Positions 50,680-60,567 are shown, counted from the first letter of the stretch. The stretch is 64,000 nucleotides of DNA from Arenibacter sp. 6A1 (GCF_012272855.1 NZ_JAAXCQ010000006.1:62001-126000); one strand, 5' to 3'. The notes: generated by a model not told the origin, from the letters alone. Program-made: numbers and translations.

Positions 50680-51441
50680 ATGAAACGTCATATTCCTAAT
50701 TTCATTACTTTATTAAACGTACTCTGTGGTTGTATTGCCACAGTATTTGCGGTTTCCAACAAACTAGAAGTAGCCGCGGGCTTCGTTTTTCTGGGTATAT
50801 TTTTCGATTTCTTCGACGGATTGGCTGCGCGGGTACTGAATGTAAAAAGTGAATTGGGGCTGCAATTAGATTCCTTGGCGGATATGATCACTAGCGGGTT
50901 GGTTCCTGGGATTGCAATGTTTCAGTTGTTGAGGATGTCTTACACCGGGGGGTGGAACCTCCATGTTGCCAACGGGGCTACAGAAAGTATGTCTTGGGAG
51001 TTGTTCGAGATGCCGTTACTGCCATTTTTTGGTTTTATAATAACCATGGCCTCCGCATACCGATTGGCGAAATTTAATCTTGATGAAAATCAGGTCTCCT
51101 CTTTTATAGGCTTGCCAACTCCGGCCAATGCCCTGTTGATACTATCCTTTCCCCTAATGTTGATCTACCACAATAACGACTTCTTAAATGAGTTGATTCT
51201 AAATCAATGGTTTTTAATTGGGGTGACCCTTTTTAGTGCCTTTTTACTGAATGCTAAGATTCCTTTATTTGCCTTAAAGTTTAAAAACTGGAGTCTCAGG
51301 GACAATGCAAATCGCTATATCTTTTTAATAGTCAGTGTCGTGTTCTTGTTGACCATGAAATTTATGGCAATTCCGGCTATTCTAGCCTTTTATGTGGGCA
51401 GTTCCGTAGTGAGTAATATTAGTGCTAAAAAAGAGGGGTAA
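50680..51441 (+). CDS. pssA: CDP-diacylglycerol-serine O-phosphatidyltransferase
   Basis: 253 residues, a polytopic CDP-alcohol phosphatidyltransferase. The family motif D-G-x2-A-R-x8-G-x3-D-x3-D is fully present as FFDGLAARVLNVKSE followed by LGLQLDSLADM. It makes phosphatidylserine, the precursor of phosphatidylethanolamine. Single gene converging on lptB; they share a bidirectional terminator. Confidence 0.93.
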   Translation: MKRHIPNFITLLNVLCGCIATVFAVSNKLEVAAGFVFLGIFFDFFDGLAARVLNVKSELGLQLDSLADMITSGLVPGIAMFQLLRMSYTGGWNLHVANGATESMSWELFEMPLLPFFGFIITMASAYRLAKFNLDENQVSSFIGLPTPANALLILSFPLMLIYHNNDFLNELILNQWFLIGVTLFSAFLLNAKIPLFALKFKNWSLRDNANRYIFLIVSVVFLLTMKFMAIPAILAFYVGSSVVSNISAKKEG

Positions 51442-51459
51442 GCCTCAGTGTTATATACC

Positions 51460-51500
51460 AGCAATAAAAAAAGCCGCAAATTGCGGCTTTTTTTATTGCT
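51460..51500. terminator. bidirectional terminator between pssA and lptB
   Basis: Exact 20-bp palindromic arms (51460-51479 and 51481-51500) with A-run and T-run flanks, centred on GCCGCAA/TTGCGGC. It lies between two convergent genes and can stop transcription both ways. Confidence 0.9.
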
Positions 51501-51512
51501 ATTCTTATGGTT

Positions 51513-52253
51513 TTAGAAGTCAAGCTTTTTCTTCCTTAACTCAAAATTTTGTCCTAGATATACTTTACGGACCATTTCATCGGCGGCCAAATCTTCGGGA
51601 ATCCCGGATTTTAAGATTCCACCTTCGAACATTAGATAAGAGCGCTCTGTAATGGCTAAGGTTTCTTGTACGTTATGATCGGTAATAAGGATACCTATGT
51701 TCTTGTCTTTTAATTGAGCAACAATACGCTGAATGTCTTCTACGGCAACCGGGTCTACCCCAGCAAATGGTTCGTCCAAGAGTATAAATTTGGGATCCGT
51801 TGCCAGTGCTCGGGCTATTTCGGTACGTCTTCTTTCGCCCCCCGACAATAAATCGCCACGGTTTTTGCGAATATGCCCCAATCCAAATTCTTCGATGAGC
51901 GATTCCATTTTCATCAACTGCTCTTTTTTACTGAGTTTGGTTAGTTGCAATACGCTCAATATATTTTTCTCGATACTTAATTTTCTAAACACAGAGGCTT
52001 CCTGTGCCAAATAACCAATGCCGTTTTGAGCCCTCTTGTACATGGGGAATTTGGTAATTTCCTTTTGGTCCAAATAAATACTGCCTCCATTTGGTTTGAT
52101 CAATCCTACGATCATATAAAAGGAAGTGGTTTTTCCGGCGCCATTAGGGCCTAATAATCCCACGATTTCACCTTGGTTGACCTCTAAAGAAATTCCCTTT
52201 ACTACCTGTCGTCCTCGGTAGGACTTCATTATATTTTCTGCTCTTAGCTTCAT
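51513..52253 (-). CDS. lptB: LPS export ABC transporter ATPase LptB
   Basis: 246 residues. Walker [10 protein letters not shown], signature [17 protein letters not shown], Walker [14 protein letters not shown] and [10 protein letters not shown] (H-loop) identify LptB, which powers extraction of LPS from the inner membrane through LptFGC to the outer membrane. Last gene of a kdsD-tatC-AhpD-like-lptB set, 69 bp after the AhpD-like gene. Overlap with the LPS step KdsD fits one envelope operon. Confidence 0.95.
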   Translation of the reverse strand: MKLRAENIMKSYRGRQVVKGISLEVNQGEIVGLLGPNGAGKTTSFYMIVGLIKPNGGSIYLDQKEITKFPMYKRAQNGIGYLAQEASVFRKLSIEKNILSVLQLTKLSKKEQLMKMESLIEEFGLGHIRKNRGDLLSGGERRRTEIARALATDPKFILLDEPFAGVDPVAVEDIQRIVAQLKDKNIGILITDHNVQETLAITERSYLMFEGGILKSGIPEDLAADEMVRKVYLGQNFELRKKKLDF

Positions 52254-52322
52254 AGTATCTTGCTATCCTTCAAAACTAAACTTTATATTTTTCAAGAAGA
52301 ATAAAATGTAGTTTTTTTTAAC

Positions 52323-52667
52323 TTATTGTTTTTCAAGTTCTTCCCAGAACTCGTATGCTCTCCTTAAATGAGGGACCACAATGGTACCTCCAACAAGGGT
52401 TGCAATGCCAAGGGTTTCCATAACCTCTTCCTTGTTGGCACCTTCTTCATAGGAGCGTTCCAAGTGGTATTTTACGCAATCATCACAGCGCAGTACCGCA
52501 GAGGCTACTAATCCTAATAGTTCCTTGGTCTTAACATCTAAGGCGCCTGCAGCATAAGCATTGGTGTCTAGATTAAAAATTCTTTTAATTATTTTATTGT
52601 TGTCGGCTAACAACTTTTCGTTCATTTTTGAACGATAGGCGTTAAATTCTTCAATTTGCTTTGACAT
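52323..52667 (-). CDS. carboxymuconolactone decarboxylase/AhpD-like protein
   Basis: 114 residues, a single CMD domain: LVASAVLRCDDCVKYHLERS carries the C-x2-C redox pair with the H three residues on, the signature of the AhpD-like alkylhydroperoxidase subfamily. Helices before and after fit the family. It overlaps the end of tatC by 17 bp, so it is translationally coupled. Its physiological partner is unknown. Confidence 0.88.
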   Translation of the reverse strand: MSKQIEEFNAYRSKMNEKLLADNNKIIKRIFNLDTNAYAAGALDVKTKELLGLVASAVLRCDDCVKYHLERSYEEGANKEEVMETLGIATLVGGTIVVPHLRRAYEFWEELEKQ

Positions 52668-53490
52668 TTTTTTGCTCTTTTTTAGCTTGTCTTTTTAAAA
52701 CAATTTTGGAAATATAGATACTTATCTGGTATAAAATTAAAATAGGTACTGCTACAATAATCTGGCTGGCAACGTCTGGTGGGGTAATAATGGCAGAAAG
52801 AATCAAAACCACTACCAAGGCCATTTTTCGATACTTGCGCAGTATTTCCGGTGTTACTAGGCCGATTTTTGTTAAAAAATAAATAATAATAGGCAGTTCA
52901 AAGATTAGACCACAAGCTATTACGGCAGCCCTGACAGTTGATATGTACGAACTTAAATCGATCTCACGGACCACGGTTTCACTAATAGAGTAGCTTCCTA
53001 AAAAGTTAATGGATAATGGCGCTACGATATAGTATCCGAACAATACTCCATTGAAAAAAAGAAATGATGCAATGGCAATAAAACCTCTAGCGTTTTGTTT
53101 TTCGTTGTCATATAGCCCTGGGGAAATGAATTTCCACATTTCATATAGAATATAGGGGAATCCAAGGATGAAACCGGCCCATATAGAGGTCCAGATATGA
53201 GCAGAAAACTGCTCTGACATTTGTCTACTCTGAACGGTAAAAGCAGGTTCCGTATTACAGAAAGCTTCATTAAATCCTAATTTTTGCGATAGGCTACAGA
53301 AGATGTCGTAGGTTGGGAATTCTGGATTCATTGGTCCAAAAATGATGGTGCCAAAAACAAAATCTTTCATTAAAAAGGCTACAGTTGCGATGATCACTAT
53401 CGCAAAAACAGATCTTATGATATGCCATCTTAATTCTTCTAAATGGTCTAAGAAAGACATTTCATTCGGGGTCTTCAATTTTTTTGTCAT
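52651..53490 (-). CDS. tatC: Sec-independent translocase subunit TatC
   Basis: 279 residues with six membrane helices. The N-terminal SFLDHLEELRWHIIRS is the Tat signal-peptide recognition site, and the PEFxxP-like FGPMNPEFPTYDIF loop and later FELPIIIYFLTKIG are family segments. It is the receptor of the Tat pathway; its clients here likely include the Tat-signal oxidoreductase at 37.2-38.5 kb and perhaps the S66 carboxypeptidase. Its start overlaps kdsD by 1 bp. Confidence 0.94.
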   Translation of the reverse strand: MTKKLKTPNEMSFLDHLEELRWHIIRSVFAIVIIATVAFLMKDFVFGTIIFGPMNPEFPTYDIFCSLSQKLGFNEAFCNTEPAFTVQSRQMSEQFSAHIWTSIWAGFILGFPYILYEMWKFISPGLYDNEKQNARGFIAIASFLFFNGVLFGYYIVAPLSINFLGSYSISETVVREIDLSSYISTVRAAVIACGLIFELPIIIYFLTKIGLVTPEILRKYRKMALVVVLILSAIITPPDVASQIIVAVPILILYQISIYISKIVLKRQAKKEQKNVKAN

Positions 53491-54455
53491 TATAATATGC
53501 CTTCGTTTATTAGGTTGTGCAAATGTACTATTCCTCTGTAATTATCGCCTTCCACGGCTAGTAATTGTGATATTCCCTTGTCTTGCATTAATTCCAGAGC
53601 CTTAACAGCCAATACATCGGTGGCTACGGTCTTGGGATTAGTGCTCATAATATCTTTAGCGGTCAAGCCGCTGATATTGTCATGTTTGTTCAACATACGA
53701 CGGATATCGCCATCAGTGACCACGCCCACTATTTTATTGTCTTGCAATACCGCAGTAATGCCCAACATTTTTTCGGAAATTTCTACGATGACCGTTTTAA
53801 CATCGGCATCGATATCTACTTGTGGTATCAAATTATTGCTGGCAATATCGGAAACTCTTAAATATAATTTTTTTCCTAAGGCACCACCAGGGTGGTACTT
53901 TGCAAAATCGTTACTGTCAAATCCTTTTAATTCCAATAGGCATATGGCCAAAGCGTCGCCCATTACTAATTGAGCCGTGGTACTCGAGGTAGGGGCCAAA
54001 TTATTGGGGCAGGCTTCTTTTTCCACAAAAGTATTTAAGACAAAATCGGCCTGGTTGGCCAAAAATGATTCGCTATTACCGGTCATCCCTATTAATTTGT
54101 TGCCGCCATTTTTGATGAGGGGGACCAATACCTTGATTTCTGGGGTATTTCCGCTTTTAGAAATGCAGATAACCACATCTTGGTTTTGTATGGTGCCTAA
54201 ATCCCCGTGAATGGCGTCCGCGGCATGCATAAAAATAGCAGGAGTGCCCGTAGAGTTTAGGGTCGCTACGATTTTGGACGCGATGATAGCGCTTTTTCCT
54301 ATCCCAGAGATGATAACACGTCCCTGAGATTGGCGAATACACTCCACAGCACTGGAAAACTCCTCGTTTAAATAAGAAGCCAATTGATGTATTGCATTGG
54401 CCTCCGTTTCAATAGTTTTTTTAGCTGTAGCCAATATAGCTTTGGTGTCGCTCAA
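53490..54455 (-). CDS. kdsD: arabinose-5-phosphate isomerase (KdsD/GutQ/KpsF)
   Basis: 321 residues: an N-terminal SIS domain (about 40-170: GRVIISGIGKSAIIASK, MHAADAIHGDLG, ISKSGNTPEIKVL) and two C-terminal CBS domains (about 205-320: VVTDGDIRRML, DIMSTNPKTVATDVLA). It isomerises ribulose-5-P to arabinose-5-P, the first step of Kdo synthesis for LPS. First gene of a run ending with lptB, joining LPS sugar supply to LPS transport. Confidence 0.93.
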   Translation of the reverse strand: MSDTKAILATAKKTIETEANAIHQLASYLNEEFSSAVECIRQSQGRVIISGIGKSAIIASKIVATLNSTGTPAIFMHAADAIHGDLGTIQNQDVVICISKSGNTPEIKVLVPLIKNGGNKLIGMTGNSESFLANQADFVLNTFVEKEACPNNLAPTSSTTAQLVMGDALAICLLELKGFDSNDFAKYHPGGALGKKLYLRVSDIASNNLIPQVDIDADVKTVIVEISEKMLGITAVLQDNKIVGVVTDGDIRRMLNKHDNISGLTAKDIMSTNPKTVATDVLAVKALELMQDKGISQLLAVEGDNYRGIVHLHNLINEGIL

Positions 54456-54609
54456 AGTAATTTATGATTAATGGTGATTTTTCTTTAAAGAAATCTTATA
54501 TTTAGTGTACAAAATTACATAAACTTAAGTTTATAGAATATTTAAAATTTCAACAAATTTATTTATAATAAAAATTGGAGTTAAAGTTCCAAAACTTATT
54601 AAAGCATCT

Positions 54610-54617
54610 TATTTTTG
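54610..54617 (+). promoter_or_regulatory. recQ minus-7 element
   Basis: TATTTTTG matches TAnnTTTG, 26-41 bp before the two possible recQ start codons. No TTG at the consensus minus-33 distance. Confidence 0.35.
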
Positions 54618-54643
54618 CAGTTGCTGTAACATGAGTTTATAAA

Positions 54644-56860
54644 ATGGTCAAGTACTGTATGGAATTAAATGAAATTGATTTACGTGTCTCTTTGAAAAAG
54701 TATTTTGGGTTCTCCCAATTTAAAGGCTTACAAGAACAGGTCGTTAAAACTATATTACAGGGAGAGAATACCTTTGTGATTATGCCAACCGGTGGAGGAA
54801 AATCGCTCTGTTACCAATTGCCTGCCCTGATGCAGGAAGGAACGGCCATTGTAGTGTCTCCCTTAATAGCCTTGATGAAAAACCAAGTAGATGCCATCCG
54901 TGGGTTGTCTTCGGAAATGGGGGTTGCTCATGTGTTGAACTCATCCTTGACTAAAACAGAGATAAAGCAGGTGAAAAAAGATATTAGTAGTGGCGTCACT
55001 AAGCTGTTGTATGTGGCACCAGAGTCGCTTACAAAGGAAGAGTACGTGGACTTCTTGCAAAAGGAAAAAATTTCTTTCGTAGCGGTAGATGAAGCGCATT
55101 GTATTTCAGAATGGGGTCACGATTTTAGACCCGAATATCGAAATTTAAAAGCGATTGTCAATAGGCTGGGAGATAATATACCCCTAATAGCCCTTACAGC
55201 TACCGCAACGCCAAAAGTTCAAGAAGATATCATTAAAAACTTGGGCATAAACGATGCTAAAATATTTTTAGCAAGTTTTAACAGGCCTAATTTGTACTAT
55301 GAAGTACGACCAAAAACTCAAAATGTCGACAGTGATATTATTCGGTTCGTAAAACAAAATTCGGGGAAATCTGGAATTATTTATTGTTTAAGCAGAAAAC
55401 GGGTCGAGGAGTTGGCACAAGTGTTACAGGTAAACGGGATTAGTGCGGTGCCTTATCATGCCGGTTTTGATGCTAAAACAAGGTCAAAGCACCAGGATAT
55501 GTTCCTAATGGAAGACGTAGATGTCGTTGTAGCTACTATAGCCTTCGGAATGGGGATTGATAAACCCGATGTACGCTTTGTAATCCACCACGATATTCCC
55601 AAGAGTATAGAGAGCTATTATCAAGAAACTGGTAGAGCTGGAAGAGATGGGGGAGAAGGACATTGTTTAGCTTTTTACTCCTATAAGGATGTAGAAAAAC
55701 TAGAGAAGTTCATGTCCGGGAAACCTGTGGCCGAACAAGAAATCGGCAACGCCCTATTGCAAGAAATAGTGGGATATGCCGAAACTTCAATCTCACGTAG
55801 AAAATTTATTTTACATTATTTTGGAGAGGAGTTTGATGAGGTGAATGGTGAAGGCGCCGATATGGATGACAATACCAGAAATCCTAAAGAAAAACACGAG
55901 GCCAAAGACAATGTCGTTAAATTGATCAGTGTCGTTAAAGGTACCAGTGAGAAATTTAAATCGAAAGAAATTGTCAAGGCCTTGACAGGGAAAGTAAACG
56001 CCTTGATTGCTTCCCATAAAACCGATGAAAAAGAATTCTTCGGTATCGGAAAAGATCGGGATAAAGGATATTGGATGGCCCTGATACGCCAAGTCTTGGT
56101 AGCTGGTTTACTTAAAAAAGAAATTGAACAATACGGAATACTACATCTTACGCCCAAAGGGGAAGAGTTTTTAAAAAATCCTACCTCATTTATGATGACC
56201 CGCGATCATGTGTATAACAAAGCGGCAGACGATGCTATCGTTAGTGCAGCAAAAACTGCAGGAGGTGTCGCCGATGATAAGTTGTTGAGGATTCTTAAGG
56301 ATTTAAGAAAAAAGCAAGCGCAAAAATTAGGAGTGCCTCCCTTTGTAATCTTTCAAGATCCTTCCTTGGAAGATATGGCCTTGAAATATCCGATATCTAT
56401 AGAAGAACTAGTGAATATTTATGGAGTAGGGGATGGGAAAGCTAAAAAATATGGTAAACCTTTTGTGGCCGAAATCGCTACCTATGTAGAAGAGAACGAT
56501 ATCCTAAGACCCGATGATTTGGTGGTGAAAAGTACAGGGGCCAATTCTGCCCTTAAACTTTATATCATTCAAAATGTCGATAGGAAATTGCCTTTGGACG
56601 ATATTGCTTCGGCAAAAGGACTAGAATTGAATGAGCTTATAAAAGAAATGGAACAGATCGTTTTTAGTGGAACGAAATTGAATATAGATTATTGGATCGA
56701 AGAAATCTTGGATGAAGATCAGCAAGAAGAGATTCATGACTATTTCTTAGAAGCCACTACAGATGATTTACAGGTGGCCTTAAAAGAGTTCGACGGAGAC
56801 TACGAAGAAGAAGAACTGAGACTATATCGCTTAAAGTTTATTAGCGAGGTAGCCAACTAA
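54644..56860 (+). CDS. recQ: ATP-dependent DNA helicase RecQ
   Basis: 738 residues; the second ATG five codons in (MELNEIDL) is also possible. Helicase motifs: FVIMPTGGGKSLCYQLPA (Walker A), VDEAHCISEWGHDFRPEY (DEAH), LTATATPKVQ, and QETGRAGRDG (VI). A winged-helix/RQC region and an HRDC domain (about 520-600) follow, and the C-terminus adds about 100 residues of acidic helical sequence. Unwinds replication and recombination intermediates. The zinc-binding region of E. coli RecQ is partly replaced here, as common in the phylum. Single gene with a terminator. Confidence 0.95.
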   Translation: MVKYCMELNEIDLRVSLKKYFGFSQFKGLQEQVVKTILQGENTFVIMPTGGGKSLCYQLPALMQEGTAIVVSPLIALMKNQVDAIRGLSSEMGVAHVLNSSLTKTEIKQVKKDISSGVTKLLYVAPESLTKEEYVDFLQKEKISFVAVDEAHCISEWGHDFRPEYRNLKAIVNRLGDNIPLIALTATATPKVQEDIIKNLGINDAKIFLASFNRPNLYYEVRPKTQNVDSDIIRFVKQNSGKSGIIYCLSRKRVEELAQVLQVNGISAVPYHAGFDAKTRSKHQDMFLMEDVDVVVATIAFGMGIDKPDVRFVIHHDIPKSIESYYQETGRAGRDGGEGHCLAFYSYKDVEKLEKFMSGKPVAEQEIGNALLQEIVGYAETSISRRKFILHYFGEEFDEVNGEGADMDDNTRNPKEKHEAKDNVVKLISVVKGTSEKFKSKEIVKALTGKVNALIASHKTDEKEFFGIGKDRDKGYWMALIRQVLVAGLLKKEIEQYGILHLTPKGEEFLKNPTSFMMTRDHVYNKAADDAIVSAAKTAGGVADDKLLRILKDLRKKQAQKLGVPPFVIFQDPSLEDMALKYPISIEELVNIYGVGDGKAKKYGKPFVAEIATYVEENDILRPDDLVVKSTGANSALKLYIIQNVDRKLPLDDIASAKGLELNELIKEMEQIVFSGTKLNIDYWIEEILDEDQQEEIHDYFLEATTDDLQVALKEFDGDYEEEELRLYRLKFISEVAN

Positions 56861-56905
56861 CGGCTACCTTGATTGAAGTGAAGCTTTAATCGTCAAAATA
56901 ATTTT

Positions 56906-56945
56906 AAAACAACCGCTCCTAATCGTAGGGGCGGTTTTGTTTTTA
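56906..56945 (+). terminator. recQ terminator
   Basis: Stem ACCGCTCCT / AGGGGCGGT with loop AATCGT and a T-rich 3' flank (GTTTTT), about 45 bp past the recQ stop. Confidence 0.85.
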
Positions 56946-56997
56946 GGGGGTGTTGTTAAAATGTGTGACAGCTATAAACGCACAAGCCACTATCTTT

Positions 56998-58059
56998 TTA
57001 AGGTAGAACTGGTTTTTCTAATATTTCCAAGTGTATCTTTTCACTGTCCAAGCGAGCCGTTGCCCCAATAGGAAAGGTGAAGTTGTTGTCTATATGGCCA
57101 AAGGTCATGCCGTAAACCGCAGGAATTCCTAATGGTTTAATCCTATCCAAGATTACCTCCTTTAAGGTAAACTTATGGCGGTTTGGTGGGGTATCGCAAC
57201 CGGCAAATACACCCATCACTATCCCAGAGGCCTTATAAAAGGTTTTGCTTTGCATTAATTGGGTCAACATTCGGTCTATGCGGTAGGGGGCTTCTTCTAT
57301 TTCTTCTAGGCATATAATAGTATTGGTAAAATCTATCTCATGTGGGGTTCCCATAAGGGAAGTGACCAGGGTTAGACTTCCTCCTACCAATTTTCCGCTC
57401 GCTATTCCGGGAGTAATAGTATATCGGTCGTACTGCGGATGTCTGTATTTTTTTTCACCGCTCAAGTCCTTATTTTCCAATGCCTGAAATTCCAAAGGGG
57501 CCATGATTGCCTTTTGTAGTTGCGCTATACTGTACTCGTGGTTAAGCGTGCTTCCTACGGGGCCATGGAAAGTAATTAAGCCTGTTTTTTGGTTGATGGC
57601 GTTCAATAAGACTGTAATATCACTAAAGCCAATAAAGGCTTTGGGATTTTGTCTTATATTTTCGTAATCTATCAAATTCATAATCCGAGTGCATCCGTAA
57701 CCTCCTCTGGCACAAAGGATGCCGTCGATATTGGGGTTGGAGAACATTTCATTAAGGTCCTTGATCCTTTCCTCGTCCGTATTGCTAAAATAACCATGAT
57801 TCCCAATAATACGGTCAGTATGATAGGGGATAAACCCCATGCCGATCAGGGTAGCCTTGGCCTCTTCCAAAATCTCCGGCTTAACAGAGTATCCTGGGGC
57901 TACTAGTCCAATAGTATCGCCCTTTTTCAAGGCCTTTGCCCTAACAGGGGCTGTGTCCGGTCGATTTTCGGGGGTGGAAGTAGCGAATATGGTAGAGGGG
58001 AGTAGGCTAGCTACAGAAGCTCCCAAAGCTGTTTTAAAAAACTGTCTCCTTTTTTTCAT
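56998..58059 (-). CDS. LD-carboxypeptidase, S66 family, exported
   Basis: 353 residues. N-terminal signal (KKRRQFFKTALGASVASLLP) is Tat-like with KRRQFF. The S66 catalytic triad is visible: nucleophile S146 in AFIGFSDITV, acid E252 or E253 in LEEIEEAPYRIDR, and base H322 in GHIDNNF. ARGGYGCTRIM matches the oxyanion-side loop. It removes the terminal D-alanine from peptidoglycan tetrapeptides (LdcA role) or acts on related D-/L-peptides such as microcin-like substrates; not decided here. Confidence 0.9.
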   Translation of the reverse strand: MKKRRQFFKTALGASVASLLPSTIFATSTPENRPDTAPVRAKALKKGDTIGLVAPGYSVKPEILEEAKATLIGMGFIPYHTDRIIGNHGYFSNTDEERIKDLNEMFSNPNIDGILCARGGYGCTRIMNLIDYENIRQNPKAFIGFSDITVLLNAINQKTGLITFHGPVGSTLNHEYSIAQLQKAIMAPLEFQALENKDLSGEKKYRHPQYDRYTITPGIASGKLVGGSLTLVTSLMGTPHEIDFTNTIICLEEIEEAPYRIDRMLTQLMQSKTFYKASGIVMGVFAGCDTPPNRHKFTLKEVILDRIKPLGIPAVYGMTFGHIDNNFTFPIGATARLDSEKIHLEILEKPVLP

Positions 58060-58170
58060 GCTTGTAGTGTCAATGGGCTAAATTTACAACATTGCCCATA
58101 AAGATATGACTGTCAATTTAGCAGATTGATATTTACAACCGCGAGAAGGGTAGTTATAGGACGTCCGTTC

Positions 58171-59475
58171 TTATTTGGCGCTAGATTTTTTTAATTGTCT
58201 TTGGATTTTTTTGATGGCAGATTCTATGGATTTTTCTGGTTCAATAATATTGTATTCGCCCCAAAAATCAGGGTCCGAAAATCCAGAAGCCTCATCCGAC
58301 ATAATGATTGATGATTTTAATCGGTTTCTTGCTTTAGGAACTTCACCCGAAGGGTTTTCACTCCAGTCAGTAATAGCCATTTCTGCAGTTAAGGAATAAA
58401 CGGAATTGAATAGCTTATCGTCCCAATTTATCTTAAACTCCAATAGTACATTGCTATAGCCATAATACCATTTTCCGTTTTTTTCGCGATAGTCTACTCT
58501 ATAGGCTACATCGGTGGGCCATACCCTTGCCTTGGCAGGTTTTTTTCGGACAAAGAGTTTGGCCGCTTCGTCTTTGTTGGTAATATTTAATGAATATACG
58601 GCGTTGGTTAGAATTTTGTTTTCCGCGTCTATATATAGTTTTCCTTGATATAATTGGTCTTCAATAGTCTCTTTTTGCTTAAAATTGATAATGAAAATTA
58701 ATTTGTCCTGTACCATGGTAGAACTAGATACCGTAAAATCATAATAGTCCAATGTTTCTTCGGTAAATATATATTGGGGATATTTTACCATGTCTACAAA
58801 TAAGGTATTAAAGGGGCCGCCCTGAAGTTTTAGGGTAAGGGTGTCTAACTTGCTATAATCTGTACTTTTTCTGGACTTATACATTTCAACTACATCCTTG
58901 CGGTCATTAGTATAGGCTGCTTTGTATATAGTGACCACAGCTTCGGACAAGGAAACATTTTTTCTTCTCTTTTTAATCGTTTCCCTATAAAAGGCGGTCA
59001 TAAGAGTTGGCTTGTCAAAATAATGGTCCCCTCTTTTTTTAAGGGTTTCCCGGACGAGGTTCGCGGCATTTTTTGGGATCGCAAGGCTCACTTCTCTAAG
59101 TTCGGTGATGGAGGTCTCTAAAGCTATTTTGTTTTTATCGGAGCTTAACTCTTCTAATGAAAGATGCTTGGTTTTATATCCTAAAAACGATACGATAAGG
59201 TTCTCTTTGGCCAGGGCCTTGGGAACCTTAAGAATAAATTCGCCCTCGGTATTGCTAACCGTGCTGATATTGGTGTTCTCAACGGTTAGGGAAGCAAATA
59301 CTAAGGGTTTATTGGTTTCTCCATCTACGATTTTTCCTCTGTATTGATTGTAAAGGCTTTCTTGTTCCTGTAAATCCTGAACCAAAGGGGCAGCAGATAA
59401 AAAATGTGGAGCACTAATGAACAACAATATAAATATGGCTGTTAGTAAGGTGTTTTTCTTGTAGATATTGATCAT
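58171..59475 (-). CDS. exported CarboxypepD_reg-like domain protein
   Basis: 434 residues from the ATG at 59475 (MINIYKKN); a longer in-frame start is possible. A signal peptide (NTLLTAIFILLFISAPHFLSA) is followed by a CarboxypepD_reg-like beta-barrel (about 50-135: YRGKIVDGETNKPLVFASLTV, NTEGEFILKVP). The rest (about 150-434) is strand-rich, with DRKDVVEMYKSRKSTDYSKLD and RVDYREKNGKWYYGYSNVLL, a type common near TonB-dependent systems. Function not established. Confidence 0.8.
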   Translation of the reverse strand: MINIYKKNTLLTAIFILLFISAPHFLSAAPLVQDLQEQESLYNQYRGKIVDGETNKPLVFASLTVENTNISTVSNTEGEFILKVPKALAKENLIVSFLGYKTKHLSLEELSSDKNKIALETSITELREVSLAIPKNAANLVRETLKKRGDHYFDKPTLMTAFYRETIKKRRKNVSLSEAVVTIYKAAYTNDRKDVVEMYKSRKSTDYSKLDTLTLKLQGGPFNTLFVDMVKYPQYIFTEETLDYYDFTVSSSTMVQDKLIFIINFKQKETIEDQLYQGKLYIDAENKILTNAVYSLNITNKDEAAKLFVRKKPAKARVWPTDVAYRVDYREKNGKWYYGYSNVLLEFKINWDDKLFNSVYSLTAEMAITDWSENPSGEVPKARNRLKSSIIMSDEASGFSDPDFWGEYNIIEPEKSIESAIKKIQRQLKKSSAK

Positions 59476-59898
59476 GATTAGTTCCTTATTATTAATACAA
59501 TTGGTCAATCAGTCAGCTTATTTCTAAGTTAATGATTTATAGGATGATATGCTATTGAATTAACGTTTTTAATTGAAGGGGGAGGCTTATGTGTTTGGTA
59601 GGTTTAACTTGTTAAACAGCATTAAAGGTGTGGCGTTTTTTGATGCATATTTAATTTTTTCGCGTTAGGGATCGCAGCGGCATCCCCGCAGCAGCGCAAG
59701 GGATATAGCGAAGAGCCCGCCCGACGCAGGAGGGAACGCCCTAAGAAAAAGATAAAGGCCACACGAAATTGGACTGCCTACCTAGGAAACAACCTTCCAA
59801 GGGCTTTTAGACTATTGGTTGAAAAATAGCGAAAGGTCCTAAAAAGGGAGGTGTTTTTTTAAATAGTAGGCGAAAATTAGAGAATATGGCTGATAGAT
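59476..59898. other. intergenic region with repeat copy C
   Basis: About 420 bp on one strand's promoter side. Contains the 85-bp repeat copy C at 59660-59744 and otherwise no credible ORF. Confidence 0.5.
59660..59744 (+). repeat. 85-bp dispersed repeat, copy C
   Basis: Ungapped third copy, differing from copy A (24431-24515) at only seven positions (T2C, then three in the hairpin loop, one each after GGGATA and GACG, and one in the tail). The terminal GCGTT/AACGC and the inner ATCCC/GGGAT pairs are conserved. Confidence 0.75.
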
Positions 59899-60471
59899 CT
59901 AGGCTCTAGCGGCTGCTTTTCGCATGCGTTTAGGGCCAAGCCATAACCAAAACCCGGTGGCGGTAAAAAGAAATAGGGAAATGCCCATGATGGTAGAATA
60001 TACAAGTTTAATGAGACCCGTTCCCGTATCTAGGAATTTATCTAGGATGGAGCCGTCGTGTAATTGCTCTATAAAATCGCCACGCCTTCTTTCTATATGT
60101 AGTAGTTTTCCAGTGGCACCATCGAGCTGTATGCCCCAATAGCCCTCCTCAAAAATGAATTTGACCATGCCCTTGTCCTTTTTAACATCTACACGGTCTA
60201 GGGCTAATGAATGGGTGCTGGAAATAGAGTCCTGGAAAATTTTAACGGCATTGGTGTGGAGATCGTCCAAGGGGAGCCAATCCTTAAGATCGGTGGAAAT
60301 TCCCTGACGAGATTTGGACAATATTAAATCGCCACTGTGTTTTTTCCAGCCCAATAGTAAGCCCGAAATGGAGATGATAAAAAAGAAGACAAATAACAGT
60401 GCGCCCGACGTTCTGTGAATTTTTCTGAATGTTCTTAGAATTTTGGCCTGGTTTTGTCTTTTTTTTTGCAC
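59899..60471 (-). CDS. PepSY-domain membrane protein
   Basis: 190 residues with an N-terminal membrane helix (RTSGALLFVFFFIISISGLLLGW) and a C-terminal helix pair ending in ATGFWLWLGPKRMRKA. The middle contains a PepSY-like segment (LALDRVDVKKDKGMVKFIFEEGYWGIQLDGAT, LLHIERRRGD). PepSY_TM proteins occur in iron/siderophore reduction and oxidative contexts in Bacteroidota. Only one PepSY copy here. Function not established. Confidence 0.8.
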   Translation of the reverse strand: MQKKRQNQAKILRTFRKIHRTSGALLFVFFFIISISGLLLGWKKHSGDLILSKSRQGISTDLKDWLPLDDLHTNAVKIFQDSISSTHSLALDRVDVKKDKGMVKFIFEEGYWGIQLDGATGKLLHIERRRGDFIEQLHDGSILDKFLDTGTGLIKLVYSTIMGISLFLFTATGFWLWLGPKRMRKAAARA

Positions 60472-60523
60472 GGTGTATATATGGTTGTTGGCTATTATGA
60501 ATTGGTTTGTTGGGAAATAAAAA

Positions 60524-60555
60524 GGGAATCCAAGTTATAGAACAATTGGATTCCC
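60524..60555 (-). terminator. terminator of GNAT-nitrilase gene
   Basis: 10-bp perfect stem GGGAATCCAA / TTGGATTCCC with a 12-nt loop and, on the minus strand, TTTTTATTT after it, 13 bp past the stop at 60568. Confidence 0.85.
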
Positions 60556-60567
60556 ATAGGTAAGTAC

